Below, piece after piece: positions 1-6,555 of a stretch of DNA of 12,861 bases (position 1 is the first letter of the stretch; each line of letters opens with the position of its first letter). Below the pieces are notes generated by a model. That model did no database searches and was not told the origin of the DNA. It was given only the letters and a program-made list of their open reading frames with translations. The stretch comes from an uncultured Ignavibacteriota bacterium (GTDB lineage Bacteria; Bacteroidota; Ignavibacteria; Tepidaquicellales; Tepidaquicellaceae). Both the position numbers and the translations under genes were made by a program. Where the stretch lies: NCBI GenBank assembly GCA_937983305.1, contig CALKAJ010000059.1, positions 1 through 12,861 of the forward strand. Reading direction: 5' to 3'.

Positions 1-2
1 TA

Positions 3-851
3 ATTAATTTAGGAGTTTTTAATAACAAATCACATTCAGTATCAAATAAAGAAGCATTAATATGGAGTGCATTCTGGATTGTTTTAGCTTTAATTTTTAA
101 TGCCGGAGTTTATTGGTTCTATGGACACGGTAAAGCATTAGAATTTTTAACGGGTTATTTACTTGAAAAATCCTTAAGCGTAGATAACTTATTTATCTTT
201 GTAGTTTTGTTCGGATATTTTAATGTTCCGAAACAGTACCAGCACAAAGTATTATACTGGGGCATTATCGGTGCAATAATAATGAGAGGTGTTTTAATAG
301 TAATAGGAACAGCTCTGATTACAAAATTTAGCTGGATTATCTACATATTCGGCGGTTTTCTTGTGATTACAGGTTTTAAGATGGCATTTTCTAATGACGA
401 GAAAGTGGAGCCTGATAAAAATCCGGTTGTAAAATTATTTAAAAAATTTTTCCCTATAAAACCTGAATTTGTCAAGGATAAATTTTTCGTAAAGGAAAAT
501 TTGAAATTATTCGCAACTCCCCTTTTTATTGTACTAATTATTGTTGAATCAACTGATTTAATTTTTGCTTTTGATTCCATTCCGGCAATTCTCGCAATAA
601 CACAGGATCCTTTTATCGTTTTTACTTCAAATGCTTTTGCAATTCTTGGGTTGAGAGCTCTATATTTTGTATTTGCAAATTTTGTTGATAAATTCAGATT
701 TCTCAAATATGGACTCGCTATTGTTCTGGTTTATATCGGAGTTAAAATGTTGATTTCCGGTTTCTACCATATTCCAACATTGTTTTCGCTCTCATTTCTT
801 TTAATTGTTCTCACGGTTTCTGTTTTAGCTTCATTAATGAAAAAGAAGTAA
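3..851 (+). CDS. TerC/Alx-family integral membrane protein, 5'-partial
   Basis: The frame is open to the left window edge, so 282 residues are visible and, by comparison with E. coli Alx (about 320 aa), roughly 30 N-terminal residues are missing. An internal TTG at 207 cannot be the start because strongly conserved family sequence precedes it. Visible family signatures are the GYLLEKSLSVDNLF segment (visible residues 51-64, with E55 and D61) and VESTDLIFAFDSIPA (E182, D185, D191); these acidic membrane residues are the proposed metal-binding core. Several hydrophobic segments fit the multi-spanning fold, and FYHIP followed by a last helix and a lysine tail closes the protein. Family knowledge: Alx exports manganese, and TerC proteins are linked to tellurite resistance and to metal loading of exported proteins. 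No other ter genes are present, so metal-ion export is a better guess than tellurite resistance. Family assignment is firm; the substrate is inferred. Confidence 0.92.
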   Translation: MNLGVFNNKSHSVSNKEALIWSAFWIVLALIFNAGVYWFYGHGKALEFLTGYLLEKSLSVDNLFIFVVLFGYFNVPKQYQHKVLYWGIIGAIIMRGVLIVIGTALITKFSWIIYIFGGFLVITGFKMAFSNDEKVEPDKNPVVKLFKKFFPIKPEFVKDKFFVKENLKLFATPLFIVLIIVESTDLIFAFDSIPAILAITQDPFIVFTSNAFAILGLRALYFVFANFVDKFRFLKYGLAIVLVYIGVKMLISGFYHIPTLFSLSFLLIVLTVSVLASLMKKK

Positions 852-858
852 TTACTTC
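845..858. other. 14-bp perfect palindrome over two convergent stop codons
   Basis: The sequence gaagtaattacttc is self-complementary and contains the TAA of the TerC-like gene (849-851) and the TAA of the opposing DUF2179 gene (852-854). It has no loop and no T-run, so it does not look like an intrinsic terminator. The symmetry partly follows from AAG-TAA ends meeting on both strands. Confidence 0.6.
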
Positions 859-1364
859 CCCTGCCTTATATAACCTCTATATGCCGTTGCCGAATGAACT
901 GAAATAAAAGCCTGAGGATCAATTTCTTCAATTTTATCGAGAAGTTCGTCCTCCCTTTTCCGTGATGTTGTCGCCATAATAATTGCAACTCCGCCTCGAG
1001 TTCCTTCGCCCGGTAATATAGTAACTCCGAAATGTAATTTCCTCAATGCATCGGCAATATCGTCTGTATGATATTTAGAAATAACCTGAACCTGTACAAA
1101 TCCTGAACCTATTTTTTGTTCGAGAGTTATCCCGATTATTGTGCCTAAAGCAAATCCGGTGGAATATCCAATAATATTAAATATATTATCCAGATGCTGC
1201 ATAACATGACTGATTGCGAGTACCCAAATTGTTACTTCCACAAATCCAATCCCCCCTGATATCCATTTTTTTCCTTGAATAGTCAGTATAGTTCTCATAG
1301 TTCCGAGTGATACATCCAGTATTCTCAGTCCCATTATCATTATTGCACTTAAAAATATTTCCAT
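852..1364 (-). CDS. DUF2179 / UPF0316-family membrane protein (DUF5698-DUF2179)
   Basis: This 170-residue protein has three predicted membrane helices in its first half (about residues 2-22, 36-54 and 62-82). The motif LRILDVSLGTMRTI (13-26) is characteristic of the UPF0316 N-terminal domain. The second half (about 87-168) is a soluble DUF2179 domain with the glycine-rich turn GEGTRGG (119-125), a form also found at the C-terminus of YitT-like proteins. The biochemical function is unknown; the soluble domain may sense or bind a ligand, but that is inference. ATG start at 1364, no Shine-Dalgarno, A/T-rich leader. Its stop touches the stop of the convergent TerC-like gene. On its 5' side the start lies only a few bases beyond the argF terminator, so its promoter is unclear. 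Length and domain order are normal for the family. Confidence 0.85.
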   Translation of the reverse strand: MEIFLSAIMIMGLRILDVSLGTMRTILTIQGKKWISGGIGFVEVTIWVLAISHVMQHLDNIFNIIGYSTGFALGTIIGITLEQKIGSGFVQVQVISKYHTDDIADALRKLHFGVTILPGEGTRGGVAIIMATTSRKREDELLDKIEEIDPQAFISVHSATAYRGYIRQGK

Positions 1365-1370
1365 AATTTT

Positions 1371-1408
1371 AAAATAAAAAAGAGGTCTTTAATTATTGAA
1401 AGACCTCT
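1371..1408 (-). terminator. Intrinsic terminator of argF
   Basis: On the minus strand a perfect 10-bp stem, agaggtcttt (1399-1408 complement) with aaagacctct (1381-1390 complement), encloses an 8-base loop (1391-1398) and is followed by a run of T broken by one A (complement of 1371-1380). It lies 19 bases after the argF stop. Stem and T-run are as good as any in the window. Confidence 0.9.
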
Positions 1409-1427
1409 TATCAAATATAGATTTTAA

Positions 1428-2429
1428 TTAATCCGCTAATGTAGCAACCATTACAGCTTTGATTGTATGCATTCTGTTTTCCGCTTCATCAAAGACTACT
1501 GATGCCTCTGACTCAAATACATCTTCAGTAACTTCGAGTCCGTTTAAACCAAATTTTTGAAATATTTCTTCACCAACCTTCGTTTCCCTGTTATGGAAAG
1601 CAGGGAGACAGTGTAGAAATTTAACATTGGGATTTCCGGTTATTTTCATTAGTTCAGCATTTACCTGATATGGTTTTAAAAGTTTAATTCTTTCTTCCCA
1701 TTTATCAGCTGCCTCTCCCATTGAAAGCCAAACATCTGTATAGATATAATCTACTCCTTTTACTGCTTCTTTCGGATCGTCTGTCAATAAAAATTTTCCG
1801 CCGTATTTTTCCGTAAAATCCTTAGCCAATTTCTGAACATCCTTATCGGGCCATAATGATTTTGGACCGCAAATCCTGACATCCATACCCATTATACAAC
1901 CGTCAACAGCAAGAGTATTACCCATATTTGACCTTGTATCTCCAATGTAGCAATAGCTGATTTGGTTTAAAGGTTTATCACAATTTTCCTGCATTGTAAG
2001 AAAATCTGCTAATGCCTGAGTCGGGTGCCATTCATCAGTTAAACCATTATAAACAGGTACACCGGCATATTTCGCCAGTTCTTCAACAATGGACTGCCCA
2101 AAACCTCTATATTCGATTGCATCATACATTCCTCCGAGGACTCTTGCAGTATCTTTCATTGATTCTTTATATCCGATTTGGGAACCGGAGGGCCCGAGAT
2201 ACGAGACCTGAGCACCTTGATCAAAAGCAGCTACTTCAAAAGCACATCTTGTTCTTGTTGAAGCTTTTTCAAAAATCAGTGCAATATTTTTTCCCTTGAG
2301 ATGTTGCTGTTCTGTTTTTGAGTATTTAGCTCTCTTTAAATCTCGCGATAAGTTTAGCAAAAAATTAATTTCCTTCTGAGAAAAATCTGCTAATTTTAAA
2401 AGGTGTCTGTTTCTTAAATTAAACGGCAT
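1428..2429 (-). CDS. argF: Ornithine carbamoyltransferase
   Basis: Transfers the carbamoyl group from carbamoyl phosphate to L-ornithine, giving L-citrulline, in cytoplasmic arginine biosynthesis. At 333 aa it has the usual length. Visible motifs in order: carbamoyl-phosphate loop STRTR (57-61), HPTQ (135-138) and, for ornithine binding, D232 and the SMG loop (236-238), then the catalytic HCLP (273-276). The C-terminal stretch ENRMHTIKAVMVATL is conserved. Overall it resembles the E. coli ArgI/ArgF subgroup (FEKxSTRTR, YLGPSGSQIG) rather than the shorter ArgF type or the N-acetylornithine enzymes of Bacteroides. A catabolic ArcB role is possible on sequence alone, but no arcA or arcC lies beside it. 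ATG at 2429, no Shine-Dalgarno. It is a single-gene unit: divergent from sdhC across a 162-bp spacer and closed by an intrinsic terminator. Confidence 0.97.
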   Translation of the reverse strand: MPFNLRNRHLLKLADFSQKEINFLLNLSRDLKRAKYSKTEQQHLKGKNIALIFEKASTRTRCAFEVAAFDQGAQVSYLGPSGSQIGYKESMKDTARVLGGMYDAIEYRGFGQSIVEELAKYAGVPVYNGLTDEWHPTQALADFLTMQENCDKPLNQISYCYIGDTRSNMGNTLAVDGCIMGMDVRICGPKSLWPDKDVQKLAKDFTEKYGGKFLLTDDPKEAVKGVDYIYTDVWLSMGEAADKWEERIKLLKPYQVNAELMKITGNPNVKFLHCLPAFHNRETKVGEEIFQKFGLNGLEVTEDVFESEASVVFDEAENRMHTIKAVMVATLAD

Positions 2430-2591
2430 AATTTTTATATTAAATTTCTGGATTATAATAAGTGCGAATATAATAATTATAAAACAGGGTTTGAAGTCAG
2501 AAAAAAAGTATTCAAATATTTTTATAATTTATTAATTGTTTATGTTAAATTATTTATATAATTTTTAAACAAATTAAATTATGAATCAATA
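2430..2591. promoter_or_regulatory. Divergent argF/sdhC control region
   Basis: This 162-bp, extremely AT-rich spacer must hold the promoters of argF (leftward) and sdhCD (rightward). On the plus strand a TATAAT (2557-2562) follows a TTGTTT (2536-2541) with a short 15-bp spacing; this is only a candidate, because TATAAT-like words are common in such DNA. The region also holds the inverted repeat 2532-2577. No ARG-box or riboswitch was recognised. An ATG at 2581 opens only a 3-codon frame. Confidence 0.45.
2532..2577. repeat. Imperfect inverted repeat upstream of sdhC
   Basis: Arms ttaattgttta (2532-2542) and taaacaaattaa (2566-2577) pair over 11 bases with one bulged T, separated by 23 bases that contain the candidate -10 element. 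It ends 14 bases before the sdhC ATG. It could be an operator or a leader hairpin, or chance in very AT-rich DNA. Confidence 0.4.
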
Positions 2592-3002
2592 ATGGCAGAA
2601 AAGATTAATCCAAAAATTAAAACTTTTAACCAAAAAGAATGGGTAAAGACGAATTTATCCTACCAAAAGGATCCGGGAAGTTGGGCATGGATACTTCACA
2701 GAATAAGCGGTATTGCATTAATAGCCTACCTTTTTCTTCATATTTGGTCTATCAGTCCCCTTGTTCAAGGCAAAGCTGCTTTTGAGCAAAAAATGGCAAC
2801 TTACTCGGGGACATTGTTTTCATTCGTTGAGTGGTTCCTATTTGCGTTTGTGTTATTTCATGCATTAAATGGTGTTAGAATAATTATTGTTGATTGGGCT
2901 GATGGAGCAAAATATCACAAACAGTTATACCTTTATACATGGGTCATTGGAATTCTACTTTTCCTTGCAATGGGATTAATTATGTTTTCTCACATTTTTT
3001 AA
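2592..3002 (+). CDS. sdhC: Succinate dehydrogenase cytochrome b556 subunit
   Basis: One of two membrane anchors of respiratory complex II; it helps bind haem b and quinone and holds the SdhAB catalytic part at the inner membrane. The 136 residues give an approximately 30-residue cytoplasmic N-terminus and three membrane helices (about 35-58, 76-100 and 112-134). HRISG (36-40) matches the E. coli HRVSG stretch, where the Arg contacts quinone. LFHALNGVR with H90 aligns with the E. coli SdhC haem ligand His84, and D101 follows as in the family. The E. coli quinone-site Ser27 position is Trp33 here. ATG at 2592, no Shine-Dalgarno. sdhD follows after 24 bases, so the two are surely co-transcribed. 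sdhA and sdhB, often next, are absent from this window. A fumarate reductase anchor role cannot be excluded. Confidence 0.9.
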   Translation: MAEKINPKIKTFNQKEWVKTNLSYQKDPGSWAWILHRISGIALIAYLFLHIWSISPLVQGKAAFEQKMATYSGTLFSFVEWFLFAFVLFHALNGVRIIIVDWADGAKYHKQLYLYTWVIGILLFLAMGLIMFSHIF

Positions 3003-3026
3003 TTTGAAATTTAAAAGTTTACTATT

Positions 3027-3398
3027 ATGTTTAAATATAAATCATCAAAAGATACCGGCGCAAAAAGCTGGATATACCAAAGAATATCAGGCATAGCATT
3101 AGTAGTTTTTGCCATAGGCCATTATATTTTAATGCATTTCCAACCGGAAGCAGGAAAAACTTACGAAGCTGTTTTTGCACGAATGCAATTCAGCTGGTAC
3201 AGAATAATAGATTTGACATTTGTGACACTCGCTTTGTATCATGGATTGAACGGAATCTGGGGTATATTCCGGGATTATGATTTGAAATCAGGAACAAAGA
3301 TTACAATTATCTCTGCATTGATTCTGTTCGGATTAGCTTTTCTATTCTGGGCATATTATATTGTATTTTCAATACCTTACGGCAAACCGATGCCGTAG
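3027..3398 (+). CDS. sdhD: Succinate dehydrogenase hydrophobic membrane anchor subunit
   Basis: Second membrane anchor of complex II, 123 residues with three helices (about 15-37, 56-80 and 92-116). YQRISGIAL (17-25) mirrors the HRISG element of the partner subunit. YHGLNGIWGIFRDY (71-84) aligns with E. coli SdhD HAWIGMWQVLTDY: H72 matches His71, and D83-Y84 match the Asp82-Tyr83 pair at the quinone site. Having two short anchors sets it apart from the single fused cytochrome b subunit of many Bacteroidota. ATG at 3027 lies 24 bases after sdhC without a Shine-Dalgarno. The next gene downstream is a histone-like protein, not sdhA. The assignment rests on the paired context as well as the motifs, because anchor subunits diverge strongly. 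Confidence 0.88.
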   Translation: MFKYKSSKDTGAKSWIYQRISGIALVVFAIGHYILMHFQPEAGKTYEAVFARMQFSWYRIIDLTFVTLALYHGLNGIWGIFRDYDLKSGTKITIISALILFGLAFLFWAYYIVFSIPYGKPMP

Positions 3399-3405
3399 TA
3401 TTTAC

Positions 3406-3437
3406 ATTGATAAAGTGATAAATAAACAATATTTTTG
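3406..3437 (+). promoter_or_regulatory. Candidate Bacteroidota-type promoter before the histone-like gene
   Basis: TATTTTTG (3430-3437) fits the Bacteroidota -7 consensus TAnnTTTG, and ATTG (3406-3409) lies 20 bases upstream, near the -33 TTTG position. It lies in the 61-base gap between sdhD and the 68-aa gene. Whether this organism uses that consensus is unknown, and the sequence is AT-rich, so confidence is low. Confidence 0.3.
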
Positions 3438-3459
3438 AAAATTAAATCAAAATTAAAAA

Positions 3460-3666
3460 ATGAAAGAAAAATTCGATCAATTAAAGGACATACTCGATGG
3501 TATGCAAGGTGACGTAGAAAAATTCTATGTTAAAGAAATAAGTTCAGCAGGCGGAAGATTAAGAAAAGAACTAAATAATATCCGTAAACTTTCAGCAGAA
3601 CTAAGAAAAGATATTCAGGAAATCAGAAATCAAAGGAAACCTTCGAAAAAAGAACCTGAAGCATAA
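3460..3666 (+). CDS. Short histone H1-like (Hc1-type) protein
   Basis: A 68-residue, largely helical, mildly basic protein (17 Lys/Arg against 13 Asp/Glu). The pattern KFY.K followed by AGGRLRKEL (30-38) and an amphipathic helix ending LRKDIQEIRNQRK (48-60) resembles the small Hc1/histone H1-like proteins annotated in Bacteroidota and Chlorobi, whose core reads roughly KAAGTRARK. In chlamydiae Hc1 condenses DNA. The present protein has only the core helices plus a short PSKKEPEA tail and lacks the long lysine/alanine-rich tail, so strong DNA compaction should not be assumed. ATG at 3460, preceded by an A-rich run with no Shine-Dalgarno. It lies 61 bases after sdhD with no terminator between, and a strong terminator follows, so it may be read from the sdhCD transcript. 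A plain coiled-coil protein of unknown role is the alternative. Confidence 0.65.
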   Translation: MKEKFDQLKDILDGMQGDVEKFYVKEISSAGGRLRKELNNIRKLSAELRKDIQEIRNQRKPSKKEPEA

Positions 3667-3686
3667 AAATTTAAAATTGAATTTCT

Positions 3687-3730
3687 AAAAAGTGGAATCT
3701 AAAGTCCGTATTTTAGATACCACTTTTTTT
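3687..3730 (+). terminator. Intrinsic terminator of the sdhCD/histone-like unit
   Basis: Arms 3687-3703 and 3712-3728 pair over 16 of 17 positions (atctaaa with tttagat, gtgg with ccac, A-run with T-run; one A-A mismatch at 3696/3719) around an 8-base loop. The 3' arm runs into seven consecutive T (3724-3730). It lies 20 bases after the stop of the 68-aa gene and only 26 bases before the lepA start. Confidence 0.9.
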
Positions 3731-3756
3731 ATATTTAGAACGGATAAAATTATATA

Positions 3757-5556
3757 TTGAAAGATTCATTAATCAGAAATTTTTGTATTATTGCACATAT
3801 TGACCATGGGAAGTCAACTTTAGCAGACCGGTTACTTGAATACACAGGAACTATCGAGTCAAGAAATATGACAAAACAGGTTCTTGATGATATGGACCTT
3901 GAGCAAGAGCGTGGAATAACAATAAAATTACACGCCATTCAGATGTTATATAAAGCTAAGGATAATAAGGAATATACATTGAACCTGATTGACACTCCCG
4001 GGCATGTTGATTTTTCTTACGAAGTATCACGCTCACTTGCAGCTTGCGAAGGAGCTATATTAGTTGTAGATGCAACTCAGGGAATTGAAGCACAGACAAT
4101 AAGTAATTTATACCTTGCTATTGATAACGGATTAGAAATTATTCCGGTTATTAATAAAATTGACCTTCAAAGTGCTATGGTTGATGAAGTAAAAGACCAG
4201 ATAATTGAATTAATTGGAGGTAAAAAAGAAGAAATCATCCCTGCAAGTGCAAAGGCAGGCATAGGAACAGAAGCAATTCTTGAAAGCATAGTAAATTTAA
4301 TTCCACCTGCAAAAATTACTGATGAGGAACCATTTCGTGCATTGGTATTTGATTCAAAATTTGATATTTACAGAGGTGTTGTTATTTATATAAGAGTTTT
4401 CGATGGTGAGATAAAAGAAGGAGATAAAATTTCTTTCTTTTCAACAGGACAAGTTTTCGAAGCAGAAGAAGTTGGTATTTTGAAAATGGATAGAATAAGA
4501 ACTAAATCTCTTAAATCTGGAAATGTAGGTTATCTAATAGCAGGTATTAAAGATGTTAATGAATCGAAGGTTGGAGATACAATATATAATCCTGAACAAC
4601 CGGCTGTTGAGCAACTTCCGGGATATCGGGAAGTAAAGCCTATGGTGTTTAGCGGTATCTACCCTACACAATCAAATGAGTTTGAAATGCTTAGGGATTC
4701 ACTCTCAAAGTTAAAATTAAATGATGCAGCTCTTTCTTTCGTACCGGAATCTTCTGTTGCATTAGGATTTGGATTTCGATGTGGTTTCCTTGGACTTCTT
4801 CACCTCGAAATAATTCAGGAAAGACTCGAAAGAGAATATGGGATGTCTATTGTAACAACTGTTCCTAACGTTGAATATAGAGTACATAAAACAAACGGTG
4901 AACTTATTATTGTTGATAATCCTTCGGATATGCCGGAACAGGTAATGGTTGATTATATCGAAGAACCTTATATTACTTCTCAAATTATAACTCCAACAGA
5001 ATATATTGGGAATATAATGAAATTGGCTAACGAAAGACGTGGAATATTTCTTAATCAAAATTACATTGATTCTAAAAGAGTTGATTTACATATCGAATTT
5101 CCGCTCGGGGAAATTGTTTTCGATTTTTATGATAAATTAAAATCTACTTCACGAGGATATGCTTCGTTCGACTATGAATTTAAGGACTTTAGAAAATCTG
5201 ATTTAGTTAAACTTGATATACTTCTGAACGGAGAATCAGTTGATGCTTTTTCTTCAATTTTACACAGAGATAATGCATTCCACTGGGGAAAAAAACTTTG
5301 CGAAAAACTACGCAAACTTATTCCAAGACAAATGTTTGAAGTAGCTATACAGGCATCTATTGGTTCTAAAGTTATAGCGAGAGAGACTATAAGTGCAATG
5401 CGAAAAAATGTTACTGCAAAATGTTACGGCGGCGACATTTCAAGAAAAAGAAAACTATTAGAGAAACAAAAAGAAGGCAAAAAGCGTATGAAACAAGTGG
5501 GTTCAGTAGAAATACCTCAGGAAGCTTTTCTGGCTGCCCTCTCAATTGAAAGATAA
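3757..5556 (+). CDS. lepA: Elongation factor 4 (LepA), ribosome-associated GTPase
   Basis: Translational GTPase that acts on ribosomes (back-translocation or rescue, and initiation/biogenesis roles have been proposed). The 599 residues match the family length. G motifs: AHIDHGKST (13-21), RGITIK (52-57), DTPGH (79-83), NKID (133-136) and SAK (164-166). Domain II, the EF-G-like III/V domains and the LepA-specific C-terminal domain follow, the last ending in the conserved basic stretch KRKLLEKQKEGKKRMKQVG and a QEAFLAAL terminus. The start is TTG at 3757: an in-frame TAA stands at 3745-3747, no ATG lies between, and the family sequence IRNFCIIAHIDHGKS begins six residues in. No Shine-Dalgarno. 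The last 11 bases overlap lepB, as in the classic lepAB operon. Its promoter must lie within or against the preceding terminator. Confidence 0.98.
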   Translation: MKDSLIRNFCIIAHIDHGKSTLADRLLEYTGTIESRNMTKQVLDDMDLEQERGITIKLHAIQMLYKAKDNKEYTLNLIDTPGHVDFSYEVSRSLAACEGAILVVDATQGIEAQTISNLYLAIDNGLEIIPVINKIDLQSAMVDEVKDQIIELIGGKKEEIIPASAKAGIGTEAILESIVNLIPPAKITDEEPFRALVFDSKFDIYRGVVIYIRVFDGEIKEGDKISFFSTGQVFEAEEVGILKMDRIRTKSLKSGNVGYLIAGIKDVNESKVGDTIYNPEQPAVEQLPGYREVKPMVFSGIYPTQSNEFEMLRDSLSKLKLNDAALSFVPESSVALGFGFRCGFLGLLHLEIIQERLEREYGMSIVTTVPNVEYRVHKTNGELIIVDNPSDMPEQVMVDYIEEPYITSQIITPTEYIGNIMKLANERRGIFLNQNYIDSKRVDLHIEFPLGEIVFDFYDKLKSTSRGYASFDYEFKDFRKSDLVKLDILLNGESVDAFSSILHRDNAFHWGKKLCEKLRKLIPRQMFEVAIQASIGSKVIARETISAMRKNVTAKCYGGDISRKRKLLEKQKEGKKRMKQVGSVEIPQEAFLAALSIER

Positions 5557-6481
5557 ATTAATTAAATACATAAAATTGGATAAAAAACAAGATACAAATC
5601 AGCTAAACAATAAAGGGAAAAAAAAGAAATCGAAAATTCAGGAATATTTCGATGCTTTAGTTTATGCGGCGGTCGCAGCATTTATTATTAAAATATTCTT
5701 ATTTGAAGCTTATAGAATTCCTACCGGCTCAATGGAAAATACATTGCTCGTTGGTGATTTTTTACTTGTAACAAAATTTACCTATGGTGCAACTACTCCA
5801 AGAAATGTACCTTTTACTAATATCAGACTTCCTTATGTGAAACTTCCGGGATTTAAAGACCCTAAGTTAGGTGACATAATTGTATTTGATTTTCCCGGTG
5901 AGAGGGAGCAAGTTGAATCACCGGAAGTTTTAAATTACATTAAAAGATGCGTAGGACTACCGGGAGATTCTATAAAAATTGTCAATAGAGTTTTATATAA
6001 CAACGGCAATATATTTCCGAATCCAACACAATCTAAGTTTATAGGAACATTGCAACCTCCTACTGTTACTAATCCAAGAATATTTCCCCCGGGCTCCGGC
6101 TATAATGAAGATAACTACGGACCAATAAGAGTTCCTAAAACAGGTGATATAATAAGGATTGATACGATTTCGTTTGAAAGATGGAAAACATTTGTTTTAC
6201 GGGAAGGAAGTACAATTGAACTTAAGGGAAACAAAGTTTTTGTTGATGGCTCTGAATTAATTAATGGTGACTATACCGTCAAAAGAGATTACCTCTTTAT
6301 GATGGGAGATAACAGGAATAACTCGCTGGACAGCCGTTATTGGGGATTTATGCCTGTAGAAAATGTTGTAGGAGAAGCCTTGATTATTTATTGGTCATGG
6401 AATGCTGATATTCCTTTCTCTAAGTTTTTTGATCTTTTAGGTTCAATTCGTTGGGAAAGAATAATGCAGTTAATTAAATAA
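5546..6481 (+). CDS. lepB: Signal peptidase I
   Basis: Inner-membrane serine protease that cleaves signal peptides from exported proteins, such as the two T9SS cargo proteins encoded nearby. In 311 residues: a lysine-rich cytoplasmic start, one membrane helix (about 36-54), box B PTGSM with catalytic Ser62, box D YIKRCVGLPGD with catalytic Lys134, and box E GDNRNNSLDSRYWG (254-267). About 120 residues separate boxes D and E, including a GPIRVPKTGD segment; this enlarged region recalls Bacteroidota LepB proteins. The TTG start at 5546 overlaps lepA by 11 bases, and the next in-frame Met is the one in the active-site motif, so a non-ATG start is required. The overlap suggests translational coupling to lepA. 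A terminator follows. Confidence 0.96.
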   Translation: MKDKLIKYIKLDKKQDTNQLNNKGKKKKSKIQEYFDALVYAAVAAFIIKIFLFEAYRIPTGSMENTLLVGDFLLVTKFTYGATTPRNVPFTNIRLPYVKLPGFKDPKLGDIIVFDFPGEREQVESPEVLNYIKRCVGLPGDSIKIVNRVLYNNGNIFPNPTQSKFIGTLQPPTVTNPRIFPPGSGYNEDNYGPIRVPKTGDIIRIDTISFERWKTFVLREGSTIELKGNKVFVDGSELINGDYTVKRDYLFMMGDNRNNSLDSRYWGFMPVENVVGEALIIYWSWNADIPFSKFFDLLGSIRWERIMQLIK

Positions 6482-6506
6482 TAAATATAATATAATTAAA
6501 GTATTG

Positions 6507-6546
6507 AGGGTTAATATCTATATAATTATAGTTACTAACCCTTTTT
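6507..6546 (+). terminator. Intrinsic terminator of lepAB
   Basis: Outer stem agggtta (6507-6513) with taaccct (6536-6542), inner stem ctata (6518-6522) with tatag (6527-6531), then a short T-run at 6542-6546. It lies 26 bases after the lepB stop, between convergent genes. The minus-strand side lacks a good T-run, so it mainly serves lepAB. Confidence 0.7.
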
Positions 6547-6555
6547 ACTTGAAGA

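Noticed and set aside
341..706. Minus-strand reading frame of 121 codons
   Set aside because: Antisense shadow of the TerC-like gene; biased composition mirrors the sense codons.
207..851. A TerC-like gene starting at the TTG at 207
   Set aside because: Conserved TerC/Alx sequence, including the EKSLSVDN motif, continues upstream in frame to the window edge, so the gene is 5'-partial rather than short.
3..851. Tellurite resistance operon
   Set aside because: Only the TerC-family protein is present; no terA/B/D/E/Z neighbours, and the sequence is closest to the Alx branch.
2012..2299. Plus-strand reading frame of 95 codons
   Set aside because: Antisense shadow of argF with no recognisable domain.
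3460..3666. The 68-aa gene as an antitoxin or small regulator of a toxin pair
   Set aside because: No partner toxin gene is adjacent, and the AGGRLRK core fits histone H1-like proteins better.
4762..5058. Minus-strand reading frame of 98 codons
   Set aside because: Fully inside lepA; composition shows no recognisable protein and no independent start signals.
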